Below are positions 1-10,165 of a stretch of 64,000 nt of DNA, one piece after another. Made by a program: the position numbers and the translations under genes. Position 1 is the stretch's first letter. Each line of letters opens with the position of its first letter. Source of the DNA: Streptomyces sp. NBC_00376 (lineage in GTDB: Bacteria > Actinomycetota > Actinomycetes > Streptomycetales > Streptomycetaceae); the NCBI RefSeq assembly GCF_036077095.1, contig NZ_CP107960.1:5704001-5768000 (forward strand). The letters are read 5' to 3'. Under the pieces are notes generated by a model. That model was not told the DNA's origin and did no database searches. It worked only from the letters and a program-made list of their open reading frames with translations.

Positions 1-1914
1 GCCGTCACTGACGAGGGGACCGCACCGGCCGGGAGCCCCGCTCCCCCCGAGGACCGGGAGACCGACGGGCCGGTCCCGGTACCGGAGGCCGGCCGCGTGC
101 CGGAGCCGGGCCGGGTGCCGGAGCCGGGCCGGGAATGGAACGACGGGCTCATCGCCCGGCGGGCGGCGGCCAAGGCGACGGACCCCGAACCCGAGCCCGC
201 CCCGGACGACGACGTGCGACCGCCCCAGGTCGAGGCGTACGTGCCCTCCGGCGGCCCGCTCCGGCCCCGGCTCGACGCGCTGCGGGAACTGGTCGGACTG
301 TCCCGGGCCCGGCTCGACGGGGACACCCTCGCCGAAGCGGGACGGGTGCTCGACGAGGCGGCGGCCCGGCAGCGGCTCTCCTCCCGGCACACCGTCGTCG
401 CCATCGCCGGGGCCACCGGCAGCGGCAAGTCGATGCTCTTCAACACCCTCGCGGGCGCCCAGATCTCCGAGACCGGGCTGCGCAGGCCGACCACCGCCGC
501 CCCCATCGCCTGCTCCTGGACCGACGGGGCCGCCGGACTGCTCGACCGGCTCGCCATCCCGGGACGGCTCAGGCGCAGGCCGCAGCCGGGCGGCGCGGAC
601 ACCGACGAGGCTCTCCAGGGCCTCGTACTCGTCGACCTGCCCGACCACGACTCGGCGGCGACCGAACACCGGGAACAGGTCGAACGGGTCCTGGCGCTGG
701 TCGACGCGGTGATCTGGGTCGTCGACCCGGAGAAGTACGCGGACGCGGCCCTGCACGAGCGCTACCTGCAGCCGCTCGCCGGACACGCCGAGATCACCTT
801 CGTCGTCCTCAACCAGATCGACCGGCTGCCCGGCGACGCCGCCGACCTGGTCCTCGACGATCTGCGCCGGCTGCTCGACGAGGACGGCATGGCGCTCGGC
901 GAGCACGGCGAACCGGGCGCCACCGTCATGTCCCTGTCCGCGCTCACCGGCGAGGGCGTCGATGAACTGCGCGAGGTGCTCGGCCGGTTCGTCCAGGGAC
1001 GCACCGCGGCGGCGCGCCGGCTCTCCGCGGACGTGGACGCAGCCGCGGCCAGGCTCCGCCCGGTGTACGTGGCCGAGGGGCGGCCCGGCCTCGGCGAGCG
1101 GAGCCGTGAGGAGTTCACCGACCGGCTGGCGGAAGCCGTCGGGGCGGCCGCGGCGGGCCAGGCGGCCGAGCGCGAGTGGCGCAGGAACGCCGGACGGGCG
1201 TGCGGCACGCCATGGCTGCGGCTCTGGCGCTGGTACGAGTCAACCCGGCGGCCCGGAGGCCTGGAGCGCCCGGTGCGGCCCGAGCCCCCGGAGGAGCGGC
1301 CCTCCTCCCGGCAGCGCGTCGAGCAGGCGGTACGGACGGTGGCGGACGAGGCCGCCGACGGGCTGCCGGGCCCCTGGGCGCAGGCGGTCCGCGAGGCGGC
1401 GGTGAACGGAGCGGACGGGTTGCCGGAGGCGCTCGACGCGCTGGCGGAAAGGTCCGGCGCGGAGCACGCCCCGGGCGGTGGGGCGGTGGTGGCCACGGGC
1501 GTGGCCGGGGCCTGTGGAGTGGCGCACAGCGGCCGGGTGGGCGGGAAGCCGCCGCGGCCGAAGTGGTGGCCGGCGGCGGTTCTGGCACAGGCTGCGATGA
1601 CGTTGCTGCAGGTCTTCGGCGGGCTCTGGCTGGTCGGGCAGATCGTCGGCGTGCTCGAACCGGGCTACTTCACGCCCGCCCTGGTGATGCTGGCCGGGAT
1701 CGTCGGCGGGCCGCTCGTGGAGTGGTCGTGCGCGGCCGCGGCGCGTGGGCCGGCGCGACGGTACGGGCAGGAGGCCGAGCGGCAGTTGCGCGAGGCGGCG
1801 GCGGCCTGCGGGCGGGCCCGGGTGCTCGACCCGGTGGCCGCGGAGCTCGTGCGGTACCGCGAGGTGCGCGAGAGGTACGCGGCGGTGACGGAGATTTCCA
1901 CAACCGGCGGGTAG
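1..1914 (+). CDS. Membrane-associated dynamin/Era-type GTPase (5' end outside window)
   Basis: The frame is open from base 1, so the true start probably lies upstream; an internal GTG at 97 is the first possible start here. GTPase motifs are clear: P-loop GATGSGKS (bases about 409-432), a switch-II region LVDLPDHDS in place of DxxG, the guanine-specificity motif NQID and a SALTGEG G5 loop. The C-terminal third carries two hydrophobic segments (about 1566-1725), so the protein should sit at the inner face of the membrane. Family members resemble Era/YfjP and dynamin-like GTPases; a role in membrane or cell-division biology is inference. The N-terminus is rich in Pro, Glu and Gly, with a repeated PEPGR. 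Confidence 0.85.
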   Translation, partial: AVTDEGTAPAGSPAPPEDRETDGPVPVPEAGRVPEPGRVPEPGREWNDGLIARRAAAKATDPEPEPAPDDDVRPPQVEAYVPSGGPLRPRLDALRELVGLSRARLDGDTLAEAGRVLDEAAARQRLSSRHTVVAIAGATGSGKSMLFNTLAGAQISETGLRRPTTAAPIACSWTDGAAGLLDRLAIPGRLRRRPQPGGADTDEALQGLVLVDLPDHDSAATEHREQVERVLALVDAVIWVVDPEKYADAALHERYLQPLAGHAEITFVVLNQIDRLPGDAADLVLDDLRRLLDEDGMALGEHGEPGATVMSLSALTGEGVDELREVLGRFVQGRTAAARRLSADVDAAAARLRPVYVAEGRPGLGERSREEFTDRLAEAVGAAAAGQAAEREWRRNAGRACGTPWLRLWRWYESTRRPGGLERPVRPEPPEERPSSRQRVEQAVRTVADEAADGLPGPWAQAVREAAVNGADGLPEALDALAERSGAEHAPGGGAVVATGVAGACGVAHSGRVGGKPPRPKWWPAAVLAQAAMTLLQVFGGLWLVGQIVGVLEPGYFTPALVMLAGIVGGPLVEWSCAAAARGPARRYGQEAERQLREAAAACGRARVLDPVAAELVRYREVRERYAAVTEISTTGG

Positions 1915-2013
1915 TCCACAGGCGCGAGCAGGATTTCCGCCTCCCCTTCAACCTGGGATCAGTGACCGCGTGGACGCGATCGCTGTTCCGAAGGCCGAAG
2001 GGGAGGCGGAGTC

Positions 2014-2559
2014 ATGAACGACACCTTGGTGACATTGGTGGGCAACGCGGCTACGGGCGTGGAGTTCCGGGAGACCGCGACCGGCGGAATGGCGCGATTC
2101 CGGTTCGCGGTGACGCCGCGCCGCTGGGACCGCGAGAAACAGCTCTGGACGGACGGGCACACCAGCTTTTACACGGTGTGGGCCTGGCGGACTCTGGCCT
2201 TGAATCTGTCCGGTTCCGTTTCCGTCGGGGAACCACTCGTCGTGCACGGCCGGCTGAAGGTGCGCGAGGAGGAACGGGAGGGGCAGCGCAGGACGTTCGT
2301 GGACATCGAGGCGGTCGCGGTGGGCCACGATCTGACGCGGGGGACGGCGGCGTTCCGGCGGGTGATGAGGGCTGAACCCGCGCTGACGGCACGGGTGGGG
2401 AGTGTGGACGGGGCGGGGTCGGGAGCGGGGACGCCGGCGAAACCGGAGGACGTCGCCGGGCCGGGCGGCCCCGACGGGTTCGGGGGACCGGACGGCTCCC
2501 GGCGCGGACGGTCGACGGACCGTCAGAAGGCTGCGAAAGAGCTCGCGTCGGTGCCGTGA
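2014..2559 (+). CDS. ssbB: Single-stranded DNA-binding protein SsbB
   Basis: 181 residues, with an OB-fold over about residues 1-110 opening MNDTLVTLVGN and containing the conserved TVWAWRTLA strand. It would bind single-stranded DNA. Streptomyces have two SSBs. SsbA is near the replication genes and ends in an acidic tip that recruits partners; this one has a Gly/Ala-rich tail ending in KELASVP with no acidic tip, as expected for SsbB, which in S. coelicolor is linked to chromosome segregation during sporulation. A GGGGAGG ribosome site lies about 8 bases before the ATG. It follows the GTPase gene after about 100 bp and may have its own promoter. Confidence 0.88.
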   Translation: MNDTLVTLVGNAATGVEFRETATGGMARFRFAVTPRRWDREKQLWTDGHTSFYTVWAWRTLALNLSGSVSVGEPLVVHGRLKVREEEREGQRRTFVDIEAVAVGHDLTRGTAAFRRVMRAEPALTARVGSVDGAGSGAGTPAKPEDVAGPGGPDGFGGPDGSRRGRSTDRQKAAKELASVP

Positions 2560-2822
2560 CGGGTCTGGAGCGGTCCAGGAGCAGGGCGAAATACGGGCCG
2601 GGGGCGGGCGGGGAAGGGGCCGTGGAGGGGCCGTGGAGGCGAACGCGGGTGATACCGGCGATAACGATTCCGATTCGGAATGGTTGTACGACGGTATGAC
2701 GGGGGACTGTTCATCGCTTCCTCCTTAGGATTCCCCAGTACTCACGGGGCACTTGAGTCGACTGGCGGGGCAATCCCCACACGCGCATAAGGCGCGGAGG
2801 GTCCCGCCCGGAGGGGAATTCT
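2560..2822. promoter_or_regulatory. Upstream region of the surface-protein gene with nested inverted repeats
   Basis: A perfect 15-bp palindrome, ATTCCGA-T-TCGGAAT, lies at 2667-2681. It is flanked by an outer inverted repeat, ATACCG at 2652-2657 and CGGTAT at 2692-2697. Local AT content is higher than in neighbouring coding DNA. It lies about 140 bp upstream of the thioester protein gene and could be an operator or a transcript hairpin. No clear -35/-10 pair was found. Confidence 0.5.
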
Positions 2823-4274
2823 GTGTTTTCTGCTTCTTCAGCGACCGCTTCGTCGTCCTCGGGGACGACGGCCAATTCTCCGAGGCGGCGCGGCATAGCC
2901 CGGCTGGCCGCATCGGTGGTGGCATCCGGTCTGGTCATGGCAGGCGCCCTCGTCGGCGCGGGCGGCGCGGTCGCCGACGAGGCACCGCAGCATCAGGGCG
3001 GCGCGGCCGCGGTGCTGGACGGGTTGAAGACCTTCGACCGCGCCGTGCTGCACACGGGCGGCAAGGACCAGCAGCTGCCCGCCGGCGTCTTCGAGATGAC
3101 CGTCGACGGCGGCGGCAAGCTCAAGACGTACTGCATCGACATCCACAACCCCACCCAGGACCAGGCGAAGTACCTGGAGACCCCCTGGAACCAGACCTCG
3201 CTCGGCAGCAACAAGAACGCCGGCAAGATCCGCTGGATCCTGGAGCACTCCTACCCGCAGGTCGACGACCTCGCGGCGCTCGCCAAGGAGGCCGGCACCG
3301 GTCCGCTCACCGAGAAGACCGCGGCGGCGGGCACCCAGGTCGCCATCTGGCGCTACTCGGACAACGTGAAGGTCGACGCGACCGACGGCCAGGCCGAGAA
3401 GCTGGCCGACTGGCTGGAGAAGAACGCCGTCGACCAGGCCGAGCCCAAGGCGTCCCTCGCCCTGGACCCGGCCGCGGTCTCCGGCAAGTCCGGTGAGCGG
3501 CTCGGCCCGGTCACCGTCCACACCAACGCCGGCCAGGTCTCCGTGACCCCGCCCGCCGACGCCGCCACCGGCGTCAAGGTCACCGACAAGGCCGGCAAGC
3601 CCGTCACCGCCGCGGCCAACGGCGCCGAGCTCTACTTCGACGTGCCCGAGGGCACCGCCGACGGCTCCGCCTCGCTGACGGTCCAGGCCACCACCTCGGT
3701 GCCGGTCGGCCGCGCGTTCGCCGGTGTCACCAAGAGCCAGACCATGATCCTGGCCGGCTCCAGCGAGTCCACGGTCTCCGCGACCGCCACCGGCACCTGG
3801 GCCAAGAAGGGCGCCATCCCGGCCGTCACGGCGAAGAAGAACTGCGCCAAGGGCGGCGTGGACGTCACCGCCTCCAACACGGGCGACGAGGCCTTCACCT
3901 TCGAGCTGGCCGGTGTGAAGCACACCATCGAGGCGGGCAAGTCCGAGACGGTCACCGTCCCGGTCGCCGAGGACCAGGCCTACGACTTCACGATCACCGG
4001 CCCCGGCGGCTTCTCCAAGACGTTCAAGGGTGTCCTGGACTGCAAGACCAGCGGCAGCGCCGCCGGTGGCACCGACACCCAGACCGGCGGCGACAAGCCC
4101 GCTCCGGCCACGTCCGGCGGCAGCTCCACCACCGGCGGCTCGGGTGACCTCGCCGAGACCGGTGGCTCCAGCGCCACCCCGGTCATCGCGGGCGTCGCGA
4201 TCGCCCTCGTCGTCGTCGGCGGCGGCGCGGTCTTCCTCCTCCGCAAGCGGAAGACGCAGACCTCCGCACAGTGA
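2823..4274 (+). CDS. Sortase-anchored surface protein with Cys-Gln thioester (TQXA) domain
   Basis: 483 residues. The GTG start follows a GGAGGGG ribosome site. An N-terminal signal peptide (about residues 24-52) is followed by a TQXA domain: Cys104 in TYCIDI and Gln172 in GTQVAIWRY are placed to form the internal thioester that lets such proteins bond covalently to surfaces. The C-terminus has a Gly/Thr/Ser-rich wall linker, a LAETGG motif, a hydrophobic helix and an RKRK tail. That is a class E sortase (LAxTG) signal, so the protein is probably linked to peptidoglycan. It stands alone between an upstream palindrome and two terminators. The binding target is unknown. Confidence 0.92.
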   Translation: MFSASSATASSSSGTTANSPRRRGIARLAASVVASGLVMAGALVGAGGAVADEAPQHQGGAAAVLDGLKTFDRAVLHTGGKDQQLPAGVFEMTVDGGGKLKTYCIDIHNPTQDQAKYLETPWNQTSLGSNKNAGKIRWILEHSYPQVDDLAALAKEAGTGPLTEKTAAAGTQVAIWRYSDNVKVDATDGQAEKLADWLEKNAVDQAEPKASLALDPAAVSGKSGERLGPVTVHTNAGQVSVTPPADAATGVKVTDKAGKPVTAAANGAELYFDVPEGTADGSASLTVQATTSVPVGRAFAGVTKSQTMILAGSSESTVSATATGTWAKKGAIPAVTAKKNCAKGGVDVTASNTGDEAFTFELAGVKHTIEAGKSETVTVPVAEDQAYDFTITGPGGFSKTFKGVLDCKTSGSAAGGTDTQTGGDKPAPATSGGSSTTGGSGDLAETGGSSATPVIAGVAIALVVVGGGAVFLLRKRKTQTSAQ

Positions 4275-4283
4275 TTCCGCACC

Positions 4284-4313
4284 GTCACTCCGCACCCTTG
4301 GTTGCGGAGTGAC
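4284..4313 (+). terminator. Intrinsic-type terminator after the surface-protein gene
   Basis: A perfect 11-bp inverted repeat, GTCACTCCGCA and TGCGGAGTGAC, with an 8-nt loop, starts 10 bp after the stop codon. It lacks a strong U-tract, as is common in Streptomyces. Confidence 0.75.
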
Positions 4314-4344
4314 GAACACGGGGCGGACTGTCACGTTCGCTGAT

Positions 4345-4380
4345 GAGGGCCCCGGTACGCCGACGCGTACCGGGGCCCTC
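4345..4380 (+). terminator. Second, stronger hairpin terminator
   Basis: A 16-bp perfect stem (GAGGGCCCCGGTACGC paired with its complement) has a 4-nt loop. It sits about 30 bp after the first hairpin, giving a tandem pair that insulates ettA from the surface-protein gene. Confidence 0.8.
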
Positions 4381-4519
4381 GCATGTCCGGCGACGGCTCC
4401 CCGCGCGCTCCGGGGGCCGGAACGGGGTGTCTCGCGGGCCGGGCGGGTTTCCATCCTGGGATGGACGTCAGGCAAGATGGGGTGTATCTGCCCACACATC
4501 GATTGCCGGACGGTTTCTC

Positions 4520-6184
<1,665 letters not shown>

Positions 6185-6189
6185 TCGTC

Positions 6190-6612
6190 TTGGCTCGTCA
6201 CATCTACAACTGCCCGCTGCGCTGGTCGGACATGGACGCCTTCGGCCATGTGAACAACGTGGTCTTCCTCCGCTACCTGGAGGAGGCGCGCATCGACTTC
6301 ATGTTCCGGCTGGCGCCGGGGGACGGTTCGCCGTCCTTCGCGGGCGGCTCCGTCGTGGCCCGGCACGAGATCGACTACGTACGGCCGCTGGTCCACCGGC
6401 ACGAGCCGGTGACCGTCGAGTCGTGGGTCACGAAGATCGGCGCCGCGTCGCTGACGATCTCGTACGAGATCAAGGACCCGGACCAGGTGTACGTCCGGGC
6501 CTCGACCGTCGTCGTGCCGTACGACCTGGCCGAGGAGCGGCCCCGGCGGATCTCCGCCGAGGAGAAGCTCTTCCTCCAGCAGTACCTGGCCGAGGAGCCT
6601 GCCGCAGCATGA
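6190..6612 (+). CDS. Acyl-CoA thioesterase, 4HBT hotdog fold
   Basis: 140 residues from TTG at 6190 (MARHIYNCPLRWSDMD), 5 bp after the ettA stop; a longer frame reaching back into ettA is rejected. The sequence SDMDAFGHVNNVVFLRYLEEAR is split over the active-site segment typical of 4-hydroxybenzoyl-CoA thioesterase/YbgC proteins, with Asp-x-x-x-x-x-x-His-x-Asn. It should hydrolyse acyl-CoA thioesters in the cytoplasm; the substrate cannot be read from the sequence. The ettA-thioesterase order is common in actinobacteria. Confidence 0.88.
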   Translation: MARHIYNCPLRWSDMDAFGHVNNVVFLRYLEEARIDFMFRLAPGDGSPSFAGGSVVARHEIDYVRPLVHRHEPVTVESWVTKIGAASLTISYEIKDPDQVYVRASTVVVPYDLAEERPRRISAEEKLFLQQYLAEEPAAA

Positions 6613-7292
6613 CGGTGCCCGTACGGTCGCTGGAGTTCGCCGACCCGAGGGAGGCCGCGGATCTCGCGGCCTTCCTCGGTCGGCTGCTCCACTACGACCG
6701 GGCCGCCGCGGTGCGGATGCAGGCGGGCGGCGGTGCGCTGGCCGTGTTCGGCAGGCCGCCGTCGTTCGAGGTCCTGGCGATCCGGACGGCGCGGCTGTCC
6801 GGGCCGGACGACGGCTTCGACGTCACGGTGTCCGCCGGTGAACTCCTCGAATCCCTCGGGGAGTCCACCGGCACCGGCGCCGTCCCGGCACCCGTCACCG
6901 GGCCGCCGTGGACAGGGGTCCTCCCGCCCCGCGGCGGCTGGCGCGAACTGCCGGGCCTGCCCGACCCGGTCTCCCTGCGCGCGGCGGTCACCGCCGCGGT
7001 GGCGGAGTTCCGCTCCCGCGACGAGGCGCTGCCCGAGGAGCGCCGTACCCGGGCGGAGCGGGACCTGATCGGCCGCGAGATCTGGTCGCGCACGGTCGCC
7101 GGTACCGGGCTTCCGCTGCGGGCCGTCCACGCCGCCCAGTCGCTGGGATTCCTCCGCCCCGCGCCGGACTTTCCCGTCGCCCTGCTCACGGCCGGGTCCT
7201 GGCTCCGGCTCCGTACCCCGTACGGCTCCGTCGCCCTGCGCGGTCCGGGTAGCGGGCTCGGCTCGCTCAACCTGTCGGTGGGCACGGGCTGA
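6609..7292 (+). CDS. Hypothetical actinobacterial protein
   Basis: 227 residues. The ATG overlaps the thioesterase stop (ATGA), implying translational coupling. No signal peptide, membrane helix or catalytic motif is visible; the protein looks soluble, with an Ala/Arg-rich helical middle. Gene spacing suggests it works with, or is simply carried behind, ettA and the thioesterase. I do not recognise a domain and give no function. It ends 10 bp from the convergent serine hydrolase gene, leaving no room for a separate terminator. Confidence 0.7.
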   Translation: MTVPVRSLEFADPREAADLAAFLGRLLHYDRAAAVRMQAGGGALAVFGRPPSFEVLAIRTARLSGPDDGFDVTVSAGELLESLGESTGTGAVPAPVTGPPWTGVLPPRGGWRELPGLPDPVSLRAAVTAAVAEFRSRDEALPEERRTRAERDLIGREIWSRTVAGTGLPLRAVHAAQSLGFLRPAPDFPVALLTAGSWLRLRTPYGSVALRGPGSGLGSLNLSVGTG

Positions 7293-7302
7293 GCGACCGG
7301 TT

Positions 7303-8496
7303 CTAGCCGGTCAGGGCCCTGTCCACCAGGCGCCGCGCGGCCGCGTCCTGGGCGTCCTGGGCCGGGTCGCCCATCCGCAGGGTGAACGTGGCGCTGGTCG
7401 CGGCCCGTGAGCCGTCCGGTGTCACCCCGCTCTCGGAGACGATCCCCAGATGGGTTCCGCCGTGGAACCAGATCCCGCCGTCGCTCCCTGCCACCGGGCG
7501 CCAGGCGATGCCCAGCCCGTAACGGACTCCCGGCGCATCGATCCAGTCCTCGGCCACGACCGTCTCCTTCATCGCGGCCAGCTCGGCCGGGCGCAGCAGC
7601 CGGCCGCTCATCAGGGCGCGCAGGAAGACCCCGTGGTCGTGGGTGGTGCTGATGACGGAGCCGTCCGCCCCGCCGCCGGAGGCCAGCGTCGTGTCGGTCG
7701 GCCGGGTGCGGCCGGGGAACCAGGTGTGCGCGGTGGCCGTGGGCCGGGGCAGGTACGGGGAGGTGCCCGGGGTGAAGGTGTGGCGCAGGCCCAGGGGTTC
7801 GACGATCCGGTCGTGGATCTCCCGAGCCCAGGAGTTGCCGGTCACCCGCTCGATGATCAGGCCCGCCACCACGTAGTTGGTGTTGGAGTAGCCCCAGCGC
7901 CGCCCAGGGGCGGGCGCTCCGGCGTCCGGCACCCACAGCGGCGGCCGGCTCAGGGCCGCCCTCAGCTGGTCCTCGGGGGTGGTGGTGCGAAACCGGGAAC
8001 GGAGGTACCCGGCCGGGGTGAACGCGTCGGCAGCGTCGGGCGAGACGGCCAGGTAGTCGTTCAGGCCGCTGGTCTGGCGCAGCAGGTCGGCGACCGTGAT
8101 CCTGCGGCCGTCGTTGCCGTTGCCCCGGACCGCGCCGGGCAGCCACCGCTCGACGGTGTCCGTGAGCGCGAGCCGTCCCTCGCCCACCAGTTGGAGGGCG
8201 AGCGTGGCCGTGAAGGTCTTGGTGTCGCTGCCGATCCGGTAGTAGGCGTCCCAGGGGACGGGGTGGTGCCCGGCTGCCGGGGCGGCGGAGCCGGCGCGGG
8301 CCGTGGTGCGGCCGCGGGCGCTCTGGACCTCGGCCAGTACGCCGGTGGCGCCGGTGGCCACGATCGCGTCCACGTCTTCCTGGAGGTGGTCGCCGAGCCC
8401 GGGACGGTTGCGGGGTGCGGCCGTCGCCGTGGGGGCGGACGCTGCGGTGAGCAGGGCCGCCGCCGTGGCCGCCAGGCCGGTACGTCTGCTGATCAC
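7303..8496 (-). CDS. Serine hydrolase, beta-lactamase/D-Ala-D-Ala carboxypeptidase family (class C)
   Basis: 397 residues from a GTG start. The N-terminal signal SRRTGLAATAAALL has an Arg pair, so export by Tat or Sec is likely. The penicillin-binding fold is supported by the nucleophile motif SDTK (in RIGSDTKTFTA), the YSN triad in WGYSNTNY, and HGG near the C-terminus replacing KTG. Members act as DD-carboxypeptidases, esterases or D-amino-peptidases; the substrate is unknown. Its GTG overlaps the stop of the upstream alpha/beta hydrolase (GTGA), so the two exported enzymes should be made together. Confidence 0.88.
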   Translation of the reverse strand: MISRRTGLAATAAALLTAASAPTATAAPRNRPGLGDHLQEDVDAIVATGATGVLAEVQSARGRTTARAGSAAPAAGHHPVPWDAYYRIGSDTKTFTATLALQLVGEGRLALTDTVERWLPGAVRGNGNDGRRITVADLLRQTSGLNDYLAVSPDAADAFTPAGYLRSRFRTTTPEDQLRAALSRPPLWVPDAGAPAPGRRWGYSNTNYVVAGLIIERVTGNSWAREIHDRIVEPLGLRHTFTPGTSPYLPRPTATAHTWFPGRTRPTDTTLASGGGADGSVISTTHDHGVFLRALMSGRLLRPAELAAMKETVVAEDWIDAPGVRYGLGIAWRPVAGSDGGIWFHGGTHLGIVSESGVTPDGSRAATSATFTLRMGDPAQDAQDAAARRLVDRALTG

Positions 8497-10052
8497 CGGT
8501 CCTCCCCGGTGCGCGGGCAGGTCAGGTCGGCGGCGGGGAGCGTGCCGTCGCGCAGGTAGTCATTGACGGCCCGGTCGGCGCAGGGGACGGAGGTGAGGCC
8601 GTCGAGTCCGCGCCCGTACACCCCGTGCGAGCGGATGTCCGCCGTCACCAGCCGGGAGCCGGTCAGGCGGCGGTGCAGGGCCAATGCCCCTTCGTACGGG
8701 ACGTTGTTGTCGCGCCGGGCCTGGAGCATCAGGACGGGTACGTCGTTGCCGATCACCGTGGCCGGCTCGCGGGACGTGCTCGTCCAGAACGCGCACGGGG
8801 CGATCATGCTGTTGACGAGCGGGCCGAAGACGGGCTGGGTGGCGCGACTGGCCTCCATGTTCCGCCAGTACGTCTCCGGGTTCCGTGGCCAGCCGCCGGC
8901 CGGCCAGCCGCTGTCGCCGCACATGAAGAAGGTGCCGCCCAGCATGCTGTCCGCCAGCTCGGGCGAGGCGAGCAGCTCCAGCATGGCGGCGAGCTCCGGG
9001 CCGGGCTCGACCGGCCTGCCCGCCGCGGCGTCGGCCAGGTCCCGCACCGTGGCGGCGAGCACCGGGTCGTACTCCTCGTGCTGGATGAGCTGCCGCAGCA
9101 CCAGCCGCAGCAGCGGCGCGTCGAGCCGGACGCCGGAGACGGTCACCGGGCGACGCTCGGCCCCGTCGAGCAGCCGCTGGACGCTCGACCGCACACGGGC
9201 GGGCGTGGCGCCGAGCCGGTAGGTGCCGTCGTGCCGGGCGGTCCAGCCGGCCCAGGCGTCCAGCGCCTCTTCGAGCGGTCTGCCCGCCCGCTGGAAGAGT
9301 TCGTACTGGGTGGCCGACGGGTCGGTCGAGGAGTCGATGACGACGCGGTCGGCGCGGCGCGGGAACATCTGGGTGTAGACGGCGCCCAGATCGGCGCCGT
9401 ACGAGACGCCGTAGTACGACAGTCTGCGCTCACCCAGCGCCGCGCGGATCACGTCCATGTCGCGGGCGACGTTCCGGGACGTGGCGTGGGGGAGGAGCCG
9501 GGCGTTGTCCCCGTGCTCCTGGCAGCGGCGTGCGGTGTCGCGGGAGGACCGTACCGACTGCTCGAAGTCCTCGCGACGGGTCGTGACCGGGCCGGGCGCG
9601 GGCGCCGGGGCGGCCGGGTCGCAGGCGACGGGGGTGGACTCGCCGAGGAAGCGGGGATCGAAGCCGATCAGGTCGTAGCGGTCGGCGGCGTCCTTCAACG
9701 CGGGGCGCAGATACAGGGTGCTGGCGAGTCCGGCGCCGCCCGGACCGCCCGGGTTCGACAGCAGGATGCCCCGCCGCTGCCCGTGCTTCGCGGTGGCCTT
9801 GATCCGGGAGACGGCGATCCGGATCGTCCGCCCGCCGGGGTCGGAGTAGTCGAGCGGGACGGTCACCTCCGTGCACTGCGCACCCGCCTCGTTCAGGTCC
9901 CGCTGCTGCGGTGAGCAGGGGCCCCAGACGAGCCGCTGATGGGTGGGTGCGGTGGGTGCGGTGGGGGTGGCGGGGGTGGCCGATGCGGGCACACCGCCCG
10001 CGAGCAGACAGGTCAGGCCCAGGCCGACGGCGGCCGGCGTGGCGACGCGCAT
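8493..10052 (-). CDS. Secreted alpha/beta hydrolase, tripeptidyl aminopeptidase-like
   Basis: 519 residues using the ATG at 10052, which has GAGGAG 4 bases upstream; a TTG four codons earlier overlaps that site and is less likely. A signal peptide with an AxA-type end (about residues 1-27) is followed by an alpha/beta hydrolase domain with LLSNPGGPGGAG as oxyanion region, nucleophile elbow GVSYGAD and a C-terminal TAP-like segment with DIRSHGVYG carrying the likely catalytic His. The layout matches Streptomyces SlpD/SlpE and tripeptidyl aminopeptidases, which trim N-terminal peptides outside the cell. The exact specificity is inferred from the family. Confidence 0.88.
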   Translation of the reverse strand: MRVATPAAVGLGLTCLLAGGVPASATPATPTAPTAPTHQRLVWGPCSPQQRDLNEAGAQCTEVTVPLDYSDPGGRTIRIAVSRIKATAKHGQRRGILLSNPGGPGGAGLASTLYLRPALKDAADRYDLIGFDPRFLGESTPVACDPAAPAPAPGPVTTRREDFEQSVRSSRDTARRCQEHGDNARLLPHATSRNVARDMDVIRAALGERRLSYYGVSYGADLGAVYTQMFPRRADRVVIDSSTDPSATQYELFQRAGRPLEEALDAWAGWTARHDGTYRLGATPARVRSSVQRLLDGAERRPVTVSGVRLDAPLLRLVLRQLIQHEEYDPVLAATVRDLADAAAGRPVEPGPELAAMLELLASPELADSMLGGTFFMCGDSGWPAGGWPRNPETYWRNMEASRATQPVFGPLVNSMIAPCAFWTSTSREPATVIGNDVPVLMLQARRDNNVPYEGALALHRRLTGSRLVTADIRSHGVYGRGLDGLTSVPCADRAVNDYLRDGTLPAADLTCPRTGEDR

Positions 10053-10165
10053 GGTGCTCCTCAAGATCAGGTGGATGACTCCCGCACGACGCTAGGCGCG
10101 TACGCGGCGCGGGAACATCGGGCCACCCGGCCGAAGCGACCTGGGGCCAGCACCACCAACACCCG

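Noticed and set aside
2838..4499. 553-residue minus-strand open frame opposite the surface protein
   Set aside because: It crosses two strong terminator hairpins and mirrors a gene with a clear signal peptide, thioester residues and sortase motif.
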